Origin: Paraburkholderia phenazinium
Lineage (GTDB): Bacteria > Pseudomonadota > Gammaproteobacteria > Burkholderiales > Burkholderiaceae
Reading direction: 5' to 3'
NCBI RefSeq assembly: GCF_900100735.1
Contig: NZ_FNCJ01000021.1
Span: 62,001-126,000 of the forward strand
Length of the DNA: 64,000 nt
Shown: positions 18,008 to 26,527 of the stretch, one piece after another
Position numbering within the stretch: position 1 is the stretch's first letter
Layout: each line of letters begins with the position of its first letter
The notes under the pieces: model-generated
Databases searched by the model: none
What the model was told of the DNA's origin: nothing
Seen by the model: only the letters and a program-made list of their open reading frames with translations
Made by a program: the position numbers and the translations under genes

Positions 18008-18448
18008 TCATGGCAAAAGACGCGGGAGAACCCGGTCGTGCAGGATCATGCCTGCCACCATGGCGCAAACGAATAGCGCGACCGGGGCAAGGCCTGTCGA
18101 AAGCGCCGAGACCGCAGGCCCAGGGCAAAAGCCGGCAAGGCCCCATCCGATGCCGAAGATCGCCGAACCGGCGAGCAGGCGCGCGTCAATCGCGGTTTTT
18201 TCAGGCAGATGAAACCGCGCGTCGAGGACCGGCTTTGCCATCCGGCGCTGGAGCATGATCCCCGGCACAGCGACCAGGACCGCGCCGCCAAGGACGAAGA
18301 GCAGGCTCGGATCCCATCGGCCGCTGGCGATGTCGAGGAAGCCGGTGATGCGTGCCGGATCGATCATGCCAGACAAGGACGGGCCGAAGCCGAAGATCGC
18401 GCCTGCCAGCAGGGCGACGAGGAGACGTGTGAAGGACTGCCGGTTCAT
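18008..18448 (-). CDS. YeeE/YedE-family (DUF6691) membrane protein
   Basis: The 146-residue protein has about four membrane helices and the family motifs GFGPSLSGM and GWGLAGFCPGPA, with a conserved Cys. Such proteins occur in pairs and are linked to sulfur-compound (thiosulfate-type) uptake. The ATG at 18448 overlaps the stop of its truncated partner upstream. Because the partner is cut by an IS scar, this copy probably lacks its original promoter. Confidence 0.8.
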   Translation of the reverse strand: MNRQSFTRLLVALLAGAIFGFGPSLSGMIDPARITGFLDIASGRWDPSLLFVLGGAVLVAVPGIMLQRRMAKPVLDARFHLPEKTAIDARLLAGSAIFGIGWGLAGFCPGPAVSALSTGLAPVALFVCAMVAGMILHDRVLPRLLP

Positions 18449-18575
18449 CGCACCGCGCCCATGACGGTCGCGGCGACGACGCCTGTGGTGAGAAAAGTGG
18501 CGGTCGCGGCCAGCGAGCGCTTCGAGAAACGTGCCACGCCGAGAATGCCGTGGCCTGAGGTGCAGCCGGATCCGG
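18445..18575 (-). pseudogene. C-terminal fragment of the partner YeeE/YedE protein
   Basis: Reading leftward from about 18575 the frame gives SGCTSGHGILGVARFSKRSL and a short hydrophobic tail ending at the TGA that overlaps the next ATG. The GCTSGHG motif is the hallmark of the larger YeeE partner. All upstream sequence is replaced by an IS6 transposase scar, so only about 40 codons remain. Confidence 0.65.
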
Positions 18576-18767
18576 TTCAGGAGCGCCGCGACCACGATTT
18601 CAGGCATCGAGTTGATGCATCGCATTCGCAAGGGTCAGTTCAATTTCGCGAAGCTCGGCCTCAAGGATACCGCTGCGCCCGCTGTATGGAATGCCGTCCT
18701 GTTCGATAGATAAGGTATCCTACCTATAGGAAAATTCTAGACCGGCTTACCTATTTGCACCAGAACC
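18574..18767 (+). mobile_element. IS6-family scar (transposase 3' end plus right inverted repeat)
   Basis: The frame ends with ATTISGIELMHRIRKGQFN and AVWNAVLF before TAA/TAG-type stops near 18713, matching the C-terminus of the transposases at 23.0 and 30.4 kb. It is followed by ATTTGCACCAGAACC at 18753-18767, the right terminal repeat of that subtype. The 5' part is gone; the junction cuts a YeeE gene, showing an IS-mediated deletion. Confidence 0.8.
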
Positions 18768-18991
18768 GTCAAGGCCATTCCGGAAGCGAATAACTAGCGG
18801 TTCGCAGCGCTCGATACGCAGCCAGTCCACGTTAATTGCATTTCGATGAGGCGCAATATGAATTCGATGCCGTTCAGTTCCAATCAAGGAAGGGGTAACG
18901 TTTCTGTTCGACGTATCCCGTCACCCAATCCCGCGGCGTGACGTGACCAGCGGTCGAGCAGCGCGAAACAGGGGGCATTGCGAAAAATACT

Positions 18992-19735
18992 CTACCGGCG
19001 CTGCGCGAGCATATCGTCGAAGACCGGAACAGCGGCGAGAGTAAGAAGTACGAGAGCAAGGGGAATGGTCGAGATGAACCCAAAGTGCTTGAAGCCTATG
19101 GCGCCTGTCAGGCCACCTGCGAGGAACGACAATAGGAGCGATCCGAGGATGCGCAGTTTCTCGCGATCTGCACGGACTGCGCTCCCGCTCGTTGCGCCAA
19201 CGTTCCAGTAGAAGAACTTGCCGAGTTCGATGCCGATATCAGTCACAAGACCGGTGACGTGCGTCGTGCGGATCTCCGCCTTTGAGATCTTTGTGATCAT
19301 GGCGTTCTGCAGCCCCATCACATAGCACAGAAGACAGACGGTCGCTGGTACGAAAAGGACGCGATGGGTCTCGAGATTTGTGCCAAGCAGGCCAAAGCAG
19401 AGGAGCAGCGTAGCCTCGAGCATCAACGGCATTGCATACAGACTGTGCAATTGCTGGCGCCGCCCCCAGCTGATCATGATTGCGGACGTGGCGGCCCCGA
19501 AAAGGAACGACAACAAGGAACTCAATCCCGTAACGATCGCATTGATTTCGCCGAGCGCGAGGTTGTCGGCGAGCGACGACACAATGCCCGACATGTGTGA
19601 TGTGTACTGCCCCACAGCGAGGAAGCCGCCGGCGTTGGCCGCACCGGCGACGAAAGCTAGCGATCGTCCGAGGCGCAGATTCGCCGCGTCGCTGCGCTCA
19701 GGTTTCGTGAATCCTCGAAGATAGTTGATCGGCAT
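18992..19735 (-). CDS. DUF1275 (YoaK-like) membrane protein
   Basis: The 247-residue protein has about six membrane helices and the DUF1275 features GAANAGGFLAVGQYTSHMSG near the N-terminus and GLQNAMITKIS with RTTHVTGLVTD in the middle. The family is widespread and has no agreed function; transport is likely. It follows satP on the same strand with a 49-bp gap. A second, diverged DUF1275 protein is encoded at 57.1 kb. Confidence 0.85.
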   Translation of the reverse strand: MPINYLRGFTKPERSDAANLRLGRSLAFVAGAANAGGFLAVGQYTSHMSGIVSSLADNLALGEINAIVTGLSSLLSFLFGAATSAIMISWGRRQQLHSLYAMPLMLEATLLLCFGLLGTNLETHRVLFVPATVCLLCYVMGLQNAMITKISKAEIRTTHVTGLVTDIGIELGKFFYWNVGATSGSAVRADREKLRILGSLLLSFLAGGLTGAIGFKHFGFISTIPLALVLLTLAAVPVFDDMLAQRR

Positions 19736-19784
19736 GCCGACATTTTATCCGAGTGAGCGGCGGTGCGATGGCCGCCGCCTGCTT

Positions 19785-20390
19785 TCAGGCGCCGCGGAGT
19801 CCCTCGGTGACCGTGATGGTCACGTCGATCTTCTGAACGACGGTTCCCACCGGCAGCACCGTGTGCCCATGCGTTTCGTTGATGATCTCAGCCGCCGACA
19901 GGTAGAAAGCCAGCAGCGCCGTCAGCAGACCGAGGTAACCGCCGGCGTGGTGCAACCACACGAGGCCGGTCCATTCGCTCGCTGCCAGCACGAAGAAAGT
20001 GATCCACAAAGACAGAAACACCAGTTGCAATGCGCGCGGCGCACGCCATGTCGCGACCCACATGTAGAGCGTGAACACGCCCCACAGGAACAGATACCAG
20101 CCGATGAACGCCGCGGGCACGGTGCCGTGCAGGAACAGCACGAAGAGGGCGAACGACCACCAGAAGGCGCCATAGCTCAGAAAGGCCGTCGCGCCGAAAC
20201 CATTGCCGCGCGGTATTTCCATGAGTCCGGCGAGCATCTGCGCGGTGCCGCCATAAGCGAAAGCGACGGCGAGCACCATGCCCATCGAATCGCCGCTGAA
20301 CCAGCCGGCGTTGATCATGCTGAGCAGCCAGGTCGTCAAGGCAAAACTGGCGAGGCCCAGTGCAGCGGGATTAGGGGCTTTGATATTCAT
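19785..20390 (-). CDS. satP: acetate/succinate transporter, SatP (GPR1/FUN34/YaaH) family
   Basis: The 201-residue protein has six predicted membrane helices and begins with the family signature NPAALGLASFALTTWLL. Members form channels or proton symporters for acetate and succinate. The ATG at 20390 has GGAG six bases upstream. It lies 99 bp downstream of acs on the same strand, so uptake and activation of acetate are probably co-regulated. Confidence 0.88.
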   Translation of the reverse strand: MNIKAPNPAALGLASFALTTWLLSMINAGWFSGDSMGMVLAVAFAYGGTAQMLAGLMEIPRGNGFGATAFLSYGAFWWSFALFVLFLHGTVPAAFIGWYLFLWGVFTLYMWVATWRAPRALQLVFLSLWITFFVLAASEWTGLVWLHHAGGYLGLLTALLAFYLSAAEIINETHGHTVLPVGTVVQKIDVTITVTEGLRGA

Positions 20391-20489
20391 GATGAACTCC
20401 TCATGCAAACAGAAGTAGACATAGCTTGCGCGACTGTCGTGAAGACTGGCGCCGCGCAAGGGTCACATCGCAATCGAACGCCGGAGCGC

Positions 20490-22466
20490 TCAGATCGAAT
20501 CGGCGAACTGGGAAATCACGGCGGGATTCTCTACGGTCGACGTATCCTGCGAAATCGCTTCGCCTTTCGCGACTGAGCGCAACAAGCGGCGCACGACTTT
20601 GCCGGAGCGCGTCTTGGGCATGGCGTCGCCGAAACGTATGTCTTTCGGTTTCGCGATCGGACCGATTTCCTTGGCGACCCAGGCGCGCAACTCGTCCGCT
20701 ATGCGCTTAGCCTCTGCGCCGGTGGGCCGCGTCGTTTTCAGCACAATGAAGGCGACGATGGCTTCGCCGAACGTTTCATCCGGACGCCCGACGACCGCGG
20801 CCTCGGCGACAAGCGGATTGGCCGCCAGCGCCGACTCGATTTCCATCGTGCCCATACGGTGTCCGGACACGTTCAGCACGTCGTCGATACGACCGGTGAT
20901 CGTGAAATAGCCTGTGTCCCGGTCGCGAATCGCGCCGTCGCCGGCGAGGTACAGCTTGCCGCCAAGTTCGTCGGGATAATAGCCGTTGCGAAAGCGTTCA
21001 GGATTGCCCCAGATCGTGCGGATCATCGACGGCCACGGCTTGCGGATGACGAGCACGCCGCCTTGTCCGTTGGCCACTTCATGGCCGGTTTCGTCGACGA
21101 TCGCCGCATTGATGCCAGGCATCGGCAGCGTGCACGATCCCGGGACGAGCGGGGTAGCGCCTGGCAACGGCGAGATCATGTGGCCGCCTGTCTCGGTTTG
21201 CCAGAACGTATCGAGCACCGGACAGCGGCCACCGCCAACATGTTCGGCGTACCAGTTCCATGCACTCGGGTTGATCGGCTCGCCGACCGTGCCGAGAATG
21301 CGCAAGCTGCTCAGGTCGAAACTGCGAGGATGCACGGCGGTGTCAGCGTCGGCGCTCTTGATGAGAGACCGGATGGCGGTCGGTGCGGTGTAGAAGATGC
21401 TGACCTGATGGCGCTGGATCATGTCCCAGAAGCGGCCTGCATTCGGATAGGTGGGCACGCCTTCAAAGATGACCTGGGTTGCGCCCACTGCGGTCGGGCC
21501 ATAGCAGATATACGTGTGACCGGTGATCCAGCCGATATCGGCGGTACACCAGAAGACATCGGCCGGCTTGATGTCGAAGGTCCATTTCATCGTCACGGCG
21601 GCCCACAGCAGATAACCAGCGGTGCTGTGCTGAACGCCTTTAGGCGCGCCAGTCGACCCTGATGTGTACAGCACGAATAGCGGATGTTCGGCGCCGACCC
21701 ATTCCGGCTCGCAGGTATCAGGCTGGTTTCGTTCGAGCTCGTGCAGCCACGTGTCGCGTCCGGCGACCCAGGGGATCCGGCCGCCGGTACGCCGATAGAT
21801 GGCGACCGTTTTGACGGCTTCGGCGCCGCCCATCGCAAGGGCTTCATCGACGATCGTCTTGAGCGGCAGTGTCTTGCCGCCGCGCACCTGTTCGTCGGCC
21901 GTCATCACGGCCACCGCGCCGACATCGACCATCCGTTCATGTAGCGATTTGGCGGAAAAGCCGCCGAACACGACGGAGTGCGGCGCGCCGATGCGCGCAC
22001 ACGCCAGCATGGCAGCGGCACCCTCCACTGACATCGGCATGTAAATCACCACCCGGTCGCCTTTCTTCACGCCGCGCGCGCGCAGCGCGTTGGCGAGTCT
22101 GCACACGCGGTGATAGAGCGCCTGGTATGTGATGCGCGTGACCTTGCCGTCGTCGGCCTCGAACACGATGGCCGTTTTGCCGGCGAGTCCGTTGGCGAGG
22201 TTGCGATCCAGGCAGTTGTATGACGCGTTGAGTTCGCCGTCTTCGAACCATTGATAGAAGGGCGCGTTAGTATCGTTCAGCACTTTTGTGAATGGCCGAC
22301 GCCACTCGAGATGCTCTCTGGCAAGCCGCGCCCAGAACGCTTCGTGATCGCGTTCAGCCTCGGCCACGAGCGCATGGTAAGCCTCCATGCCGTCGATGGT
22401 GGCGTGCTTGAGCGCTGGGATCCGCTGCGCCGCGGTGTTGAGTTGATTGAGCTCGATAGTGGGCAT
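20490..22466 (-). CDS. acs: acetyl-CoA synthetase (AMP-forming)
   Basis: The 658-residue length is standard for Acs, which makes acetyl-CoA from acetate, ATP and CoA through acetyl-AMP. It shows the P-loop-like YTSGSTGAPKGVQHSTAGYL, the DTFWQTETGG substrate motif, the hinge region after GAIRDRDTGYFTITGRIDD, and the C-terminal PKTRSGKVVRR whose Lys is acetylated in known enzymes. I use the ATG at 22466 with GAGGAGA upstream; a longer frame reaches 22574. Two perfect FNR-type boxes lie 135 and 179 bp upstream, unusual for this gene, and suggest use under oxygen limitation. Confidence 0.95.
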   Translation of the reverse strand: MPTIELNQLNTAAQRIPALKHATIDGMEAYHALVAEAERDHEAFWARLAREHLEWRRPFTKVLNDTNAPFYQWFEDGELNASYNCLDRNLANGLAGKTAIVFEADDGKVTRITYQALYHRVCRLANALRARGVKKGDRVVIYMPMSVEGAAAMLACARIGAPHSVVFGGFSAKSLHERMVDVGAVAVMTADEQVRGGKTLPLKTIVDEALAMGGAEAVKTVAIYRRTGGRIPWVAGRDTWLHELERNQPDTCEPEWVGAEHPLFVLYTSGSTGAPKGVQHSTAGYLLWAAVTMKWTFDIKPADVFWCTADIGWITGHTYICYGPTAVGATQVIFEGVPTYPNAGRFWDMIQRHQVSIFYTAPTAIRSLIKSADADTAVHPRSFDLSSLRILGTVGEPINPSAWNWYAEHVGGGRCPVLDTFWQTETGGHMISPLPGATPLVPGSCTLPMPGINAAIVDETGHEVANGQGGVLVIRKPWPSMIRTIWGNPERFRNGYYPDELGGKLYLAGDGAIRDRDTGYFTITGRIDDVLNVSGHRMGTMEIESALAANPLVAEAAVVGRPDETFGEAIVAFIVLKTTRPTGAEAKRIADELRAWVAKEIGPIAKPKDIRFGDAMPKTRSGKVVRRLLRSVAKGEAISQDTSTVENPAVISQFADSI

Positions 22467-22600
22467 CCAGTGTCTCCTCACATGAAAGTCAGGGATAAGA
22501 CGAAGCCTGAAACGGCGAGTCGCCTGAAAGAAGGCTCTTGATGGCCGTGGTGCGAGTGGGTGCGTGTAGGTCAACTATAACCACACGGCCGATCGGGCGG

Positions 22601-22614
22601 TTGATACACATCAA
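22601..22614. promoter_or_regulatory. perfect FNR/Anr-type box (acs proximal)
   Basis: TTGATACACATCAA is an exact TTGAT-N4-ATCAA palindrome. It lies 135 bp upstream of the acs ATG on one side and 140 bp upstream of the small membrane protein on the other. Confidence 0.65.
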
Positions 22615-22644
22615 GGGAAGGACTGAGGGGAGAGCGGCCGGTGC

Positions 22645-22658
22645 TTGATGCAAATCAA
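22645..22658. promoter_or_regulatory. perfect FNR/Anr-type box (distal)
   Basis: TTGATGCAAATCAA is a second exact FNR-type palindrome, centred 44 bp (about four helical turns) from the first. It is 96 bp upstream of the ATG at 22754, the better distance for activating that gene. Confidence 0.65.
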
Positions 22659-22753
22659 TCGCAATACTTCCGGCGGGGCGATGATGAGTTCGTCATTGAC
22701 TGTTGGCGATCGTCACGCCGGTACGGAATCGCGTGCTCTGAGCATAGGGGGAC

Positions 22754-22948
22754 ATGATGGTCCAGGCAGAACCCAGAATCATCCTGGCGGCGGTGGCCGT
22801 TTTTACGGCATTGGCGGGTATGGGTGCAGCCATCCGTGGTTTGCTGTTCGACAGTCCAGCCTTTATCCACTATGGTGCGCTCGCACTCGTCGCCGGCGTT
22901 GCCAGTTTCGTCGTCCTGCTGGTGCCAGCGACCGGTGACGACACTTGA
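22754..22948 (+). CDS. small two-helix membrane protein
   Basis: The 64-residue product has two hydrophobic helices with little else, and I do not recognise a family. An AGGGGG ribosome site precedes two tandem ATGs (22754 and 22757); the second has better spacing. The stop codon ends exactly one base before the left end of IS copy 2, so the natural C-terminus may have been changed. The FNR-type box upstream suggests low-oxygen expression. Confidence 0.55.
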   Translation: MMVQAEPRIILAAVAVFTALAGMGAAIRGLLFDSPAFIHYGALALVAGVASFVVLLVPATGDDT

Positions 22949-23790
22949 GGTCTGGTGCAAATAGCCCGCGGGGCAGAGATTTTTTTTGAATAATTAAGGA
23001 TGCCTTATTTGGAAAACAGGACCGCGTTCCAGACATACAATGCAGCGGTATCCTTGTGCCCGAGAGCCCAGACGTCAAACTGACCCTTGCGAATGCGATG
23101 CATCAACTCGATGCCTGAAATCGTGGTCGCGGCACTCCTGAATCGTTTGAAACCGAGCATCACCTTCGTTCTGGACTTGATGTTTCGATGATCCTGTTCG
23201 ATCAGGTTGTTCAGGTACTTCGAGGTCCGGACCTCCGTGTCCTCAGGCAACAGGCCATCGGCCTTCATCTCACGCACCGCCCGGTGTGAGGCGGTATATC
23301 CATCGAGCGTGATCGTCTTCGGCGGCTGGCCCTGATGTTTGATGGCCTTGCTGAAAAAGGCCTTGGCCGCCGCCACATCTCGCCTGGCTCTGAGCACGAA
23401 GTCCACCGTCTGGCCGGCCCGATCTACCGCCCGGTAGAGATAAACCCATTTGCCTCGAATCTTCAGATAGGTCTCGTCAACGCGCCATGACCGGGCTGTC
23501 GGTACGGCAAACTGATTCCAGCGCTTGACGAACTCCGGTGTAAAACGTCTCACCCAGCGCATGATCGTCGTGTGCGCCAGCGAAAGTCCCCGCTCGGCCA
23601 TCATCTCGACCAGATCACGCAGGCTGAGTTTGTAGCGAAGGTACCAGCGCACGCACAGAACAATGATTTCCCGATCAAAATGCCGCCCGTCGAACAACCC
23701 TTCCATACCTTTTCGCTTGCTCATCATCGGCTACCCGTTCTTCAGGCTGACAACTCTAACCGATTCCTCGAGCCCATTTGCACCAGAGCC
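22949..23790. mobile_element. IS6-family insertion sequence, copy 2
   Basis: The ends share GGTGCAAAT-type inverted repeats (TCTGGTGCAAAT at 22951-22962 and ATTTGCACCAGAGCC at 23776-23790). The element is about 842 bp with one leftward transposase. The flanking 8-bp words differ. On its right side a cut gene tail begins immediately, so the insertion or a later deletion removed the rest of that gene. Confidence 0.85.
23005..23727 (-). CDS. IS6-family transposase (copy 2)
   Basis: The 240-residue DDE enzyme has a helix-turn-helix region (LSLRDLVEMMAERGLSLAHTTIMRW) and the triad motifs WRVDETYLK, TLDGYTASH and LIEQDHRNIK. It is of the same subtype as the copy at 30.4 kb and the scar at 18.6 kb, and differs clearly from copies 1 and 4. 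Confidence 0.9.
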   Translation of the reverse strand: MMSKRKGMEGLFDGRHFDREIIVLCVRWYLRYKLSLRDLVEMMAERGLSLAHTTIMRWVRRFTPEFVKRWNQFAVPTARSWRVDETYLKIRGKWVYLYRAVDRAGQTVDFVLRARRDVAAAKAFFSKAIKHQGQPPKTITLDGYTASHRAVREMKADGLLPEDTEVRTSKYLNNLIEQDHRNIKSRTKVMLGFKRFRSAATTISGIELMHRIRKGQFDVWALGHKDTAALYVWNAVLFSK

Positions 23791-23792
23791 CG

Positions 23793-23870
23793 TTCTACGT
23801 CAACCGTCTGCAATCGGCTGACTATACCGTCACCCCCATCATGGTGTCGGCCAAGGCTGCAGTACCGTAA
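23793..23870 (+). pseudogene. C-terminal tail of a gene cut by IS copy 2
   Basis: Directly beyond the IS right end an open frame reads FYVNRLQSADYTVTPIMVS and ends at TAA 23868-23870. The composition looks like real coding sequence, but 25 residues are too few to name a family. It is followed after 19 bases by the next start codon, as in an operon. Confidence 0.35.
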
Positions 23871-23889
23871 GGCGCGCCGGAGACAGGAT

Positions 23890-24150
23890 ATGAAATCACT
23901 GGAAACGAAGAGGACGCGGCGGCCGGTAACGGGCAGCATGGCGAGCGGTGATCTGCGGTGGATGGTTGAGCAACGTCCGCATGACGCGCACGCTGAGCGC
24001 TCCGGGCAACGCCAGCGCCAGTGGAAACCGGTTTTCATCATCGCCGCGTTGCCCCTTGCGCTGCTGTTTGCCTACGGCTCTGTCCGTTTCATGCTCGAAC
24101 TGGTTTTCCCGATCGCTGGGACCCGCCACTCACCGATCGGGCGAGACCTA
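23890..24150 (+). pseudogene. probable truncated single-helix membrane protein
   Basis: From the ATG at 23890 the frame encodes a basic N-terminus and one membrane segment (PVFIIAALPLALLFAYGSV). Past about 24148 the same frame runs through the reverse strand of the integrase gene to 24459, which is not credible as native sequence. I therefore read it as a gene whose 3' part was replaced when the integrase DNA arrived. The family is unknown. Confidence 0.35.
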
Positions 24151-25362
24151 CCAGTCGATGCGATGCTTTTCCTCGGTTTCGCGGTGACGCTGCTCGTCCT
24201 GCGTGTGCAGGTAGGGGTTGCTGCTCGACAGATCGGCATGGCGCAGGTTGTCGCGAACGATACGCAGATCGCCCGTGACATCGGCCATGTGCGATCCGGC
24301 CGTGTGGCGCATCCAGTGAGCGGAGGCCTGCTCGAGCAGATTCGCCTGTCCCGCGAAGTCGTCGCCGCGCAGGCGGTGCCGTTCGGCCGCGCCCGCAAAG
24401 ATGGCCTTGACGATCGTGTGCAGCGCCGAGCGGGTGAGCGGCTTCATGGATTTGCCTAGCGGCAGGACAAGGGGAGTGTCCTCATGCCTTGCTGGCAGGG
24501 CGGACAGGCCGCGCTCGCGCCGGTAGCGCCCCAGTTCCACCATCATCTCCGCGGACGCCGGCACGAGCCCCTCCTTGTCGCCCTTGCCCAGCACCTCGAG
24601 CCACCAGCGCTCCTTGCCGTCGCTGCCGCGCAGGCAGAAGAAGCGTCCCATCGTATTGCCGCTGACCTCCGAGATGCGCAGGCCGCCAAGATAGAACAGG
24701 GTGAACAGCCACCGCGCGCGCAGGTAGCGCTCCCGTTCACGCGGCGTGTCCTTCGGCAGGCTGTCGATGTGGAGCTTCACTTCGTTCCAAAGCTCGCGGT
24801 CGAGATAGCGCGTGATGCGCGGCTTCGCGCGGCGACTGCGCTGGCGGGATAGCGACAACGGATTGCCGGCCAGATAACCGGCCTGGACGAGCCACGCAAA
24901 CAGCGCGTTGAGAATGATCATCGCCTGACGCTGGCTGCTCGCAGCCAGGGCACCGTAGAACGGTCGCCACCGTGGGTCGTGGCGCGGGTATTTGCGCCCG
25001 CCGTCGGCGACCCATCGGGCATGCGGCTGCGGGTCCTTCAGGAATTCCCGGAACAGGAGCAGGTCTTCGTGGGTAAGCGATGACAGCGGTTTGCCCAGTT
25101 GCACGATCGCCCACAGCAGCAGCCGTTCAGCTTCCTTGCGGTAGTTTTCAAAGGTCGTCTTCTTGTCGGCGACCCGCGCGAGCCACGCGCGCACCGCATT
25201 GAGGTCGTCGCGGGCGGCGATCTGCGAGTGTCCGTGCGCCCGGTTGCTCCCATCGCGGCCGTCGAGGTCGGCGGGCAGTTCAAGCGCATCAAGCGGGCGA
25301 GGTGCGATCAGGGCGGTTTTCATGGGCGTGGGGACCGGTGCGGGAGGAATGCGCAGTGTCAC
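24148..25362 (-). CDS. large tyrosine recombinase/integrase
   Basis: The 404-residue protein has an N-terminal core-binding region and a catalytic domain with the Arg in LGGLRISEV, Lys in LGKGDKEGL, HWMRHTAGSH (H-x-x-R) and the Tyr in SSSNPYLHTQ. The usual LGH before the Tyr is LRH here. The family is common in Burkholderiales islands and plasmids. The frame starts with GTG at 25362; an ATG at 25323 is an alternative, and neither has a clear ribosome site. It is divergent from a KfrA-like gene, and a palindrome lies in the shared promoter region. Confidence 0.88.
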   Translation of the reverse strand: MTLRIPPAPVPTPMKTALIAPRPLDALELPADLDGRDGSNRAHGHSQIAARDDLNAVRAWLARVADKKTTFENYRKEAERLLLWAIVQLGKPLSSLTHEDLLLFREFLKDPQPHARWVADGGRKYPRHDPRWRPFYGALAASSQRQAMIILNALFAWLVQAGYLAGNPLSLSRQRSRRAKPRITRYLDRELWNEVKLHIDSLPKDTPRERERYLRARWLFTLFYLGGLRISEVSGNTMGRFFCLRGSDGKERWWLEVLGKGDKEGLVPASAEMMVELGRYRRERGLSALPARHEDTPLVLPLGKSMKPLTRSALHTIVKAIFAGAAERHRLRGDDFAGQANLLEQASAHWMRHTAGSHMADVTGDLRIVRDNLRHADLSSSNPYLHTQDEQRHRETEEKHRIDW

Positions 25363-25396
25363 GCGGTGATTGTCGCATAGCGGTTATTCGATTCCA

Positions 25397-25414
25397 ACAT
25401 TATACGGATAATGT
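25397..25414. promoter_or_regulatory. palindromic operator candidate between integrase and KfrA-like gene
   Basis: ACATTAT-ACGG-ATAATGT is a perfect 7-4-7 inverted repeat in an AT-rich 130-bp divergent region. KfrA proteins bind and repress their own promoters, so this is a plausible binding site. A recombinase core site is an alternative. Confidence 0.45.
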
Positions 25415-25492
25415 CAAAATTAAAGAGAGAGTGCGTTAGAAATGTGATGGTTTACGTAGTAATATGCAAGAAAATTTCCCCGGTGAAAAATC

Positions 25493-26527
25493 ATGAGTGA
25501 CATCCTGTCCCCCGACGCGGCGCTGGCCGCCGAGATCGAGCGTCTGAAGGCGGCGTTCCCGAAGACGCGCGAGCTGTATCGCGAGGTCTGCGCGCTGATG
25601 TTCTTCCGTTTCGGTGTAACGCCGACCGCGAACCGGCTGTACCAGCTCGTGCGCAAAGGCAGCATGGGCACGCCGACCGAGGTGCTGGCCGAGTTCTGGG
25701 CGACCCTCCGTGAAAAGAGCCGTGTGCGGATCGACCGGCCCGACCTGCCGCCGGACGTTCAGGCGGCCGCCGGCGACCTTGTGGCCGTCCTGTGGGGCCG
25801 CTCGACGGCGGCGGCGCACGCGGCGCTAGCCGAGCTGCGGTTCGAACTGGACGCGGAGAAGGAGGCAGCCCGGACTCAGGTCACCGCGGCGAACGAGGCG
25901 ACGGCGCGTGCTGAAGCGGCGCTTGATGAGCGCAGTGCGACGCTGGCGCAAGCGCAGCAGAGGATTTCGGAACTCGAGCAGGCACTGGCGGTCACCGACG
26001 CCTCGCGCCGCACGCTGGACAGTGATGTCGCGCGCTTGCAGGGTGAAATTCATGATCGCGACGTGGCGCTGGCGCAAGCCCGAACGGACTTTGCCGGAGA
26101 GCTGGCGAAGCTACGCGAGGAAGCACAGCGGGCCGAGGAGCGGCTGCGCGCAGCCGAAAAACGTGCCCTGATGGAGATCGAGCACGAGCGCGCGTTGGCC
26201 ACCCGCCTGCAGAAGGATCTGGGCGCCGCAGTCCGTCGCGCCGAGCAGCACGACGAGCGCCATCGGGCGGAGGCAGAACGCCTGCGCAGCCAGCTTGCCG
26301 ACGCGAGGCATCAGGTCGGGTTGTTGCAGGGACGGCTCGCCGCAGCCGAGGCAACAAGCGGAGCATCCGTCGAGGAGATCGGCAGCCTGCGGCAGCAGCT
26401 TTCGGTGATGTCCAGGTCGGCCGCCGCAGCGGTGCCCCGCGGTCGCCCATTGCGCCGAGCCGCAAGCGTGAAGAAGCCGGGTGCGCCAGTTCTCGGGAAA
26501 CGCGGATCGAAAGGGGCGAAGGGATGA
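25493..26527 (+). CDS. KfrA-like DNA-binding coiled-coil protein
   Basis: The first 115 residues resemble the KfrA N-terminal DNA-binding domain (FPKTRELYREVCALMFFRFG, TPTANRLYQLVRKGSMGTPTEVL). Residues about 115-310 form a long Ala/Glu/Arg-rich coiled coil, and a basic tail ends the protein. KfrA is a plasmid protein involved in stability and self-repression. The pairing with a divergent integrase suggests a mobile or extrachromosomal origin for this segment. Confidence 0.82.
   Translation: MSDILSPDAALAAEIERLKAAFPKTRELYREVCALMFFRFGVTPTANRLYQLVRKGSMGTPTEVLAEFWATLREKSRVRIDRPDLPPDVQAAAGDLVAVLWGRSTAAAHAALAELRFELDAEKEAARTQVTAANEATARAEAALDERSATLAQAQQRISELEQALAVTDASRRTLDSDVARLQGEIHDRDVALAQARTDFAGELAKLREEAQRAEERLRAAEKRALMEIEHERALATRLQKDLGAAVRRAEQHDERHRAEAERLRSQLADARHQVGLLQGRLAAAEATSGASVEEIGSLRQQLSVMSRSAAAAVPRGRPLRRAASVKKPGAPVLGKRGSKGAKG

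Noticed and set aside
24151..24459. Continuation of the 23890 membrane-protein frame
   Set aside because: It is the reverse strand of the integrase catalytic domain, so it is a chance extension.
25388..25414. Sigma-70 promoter from TTGACA and TATAAT words on the minus strand
   Set aside because: The two words are only seven bases apart, far below the normal 16-18, so they are better explained by the palindrome.
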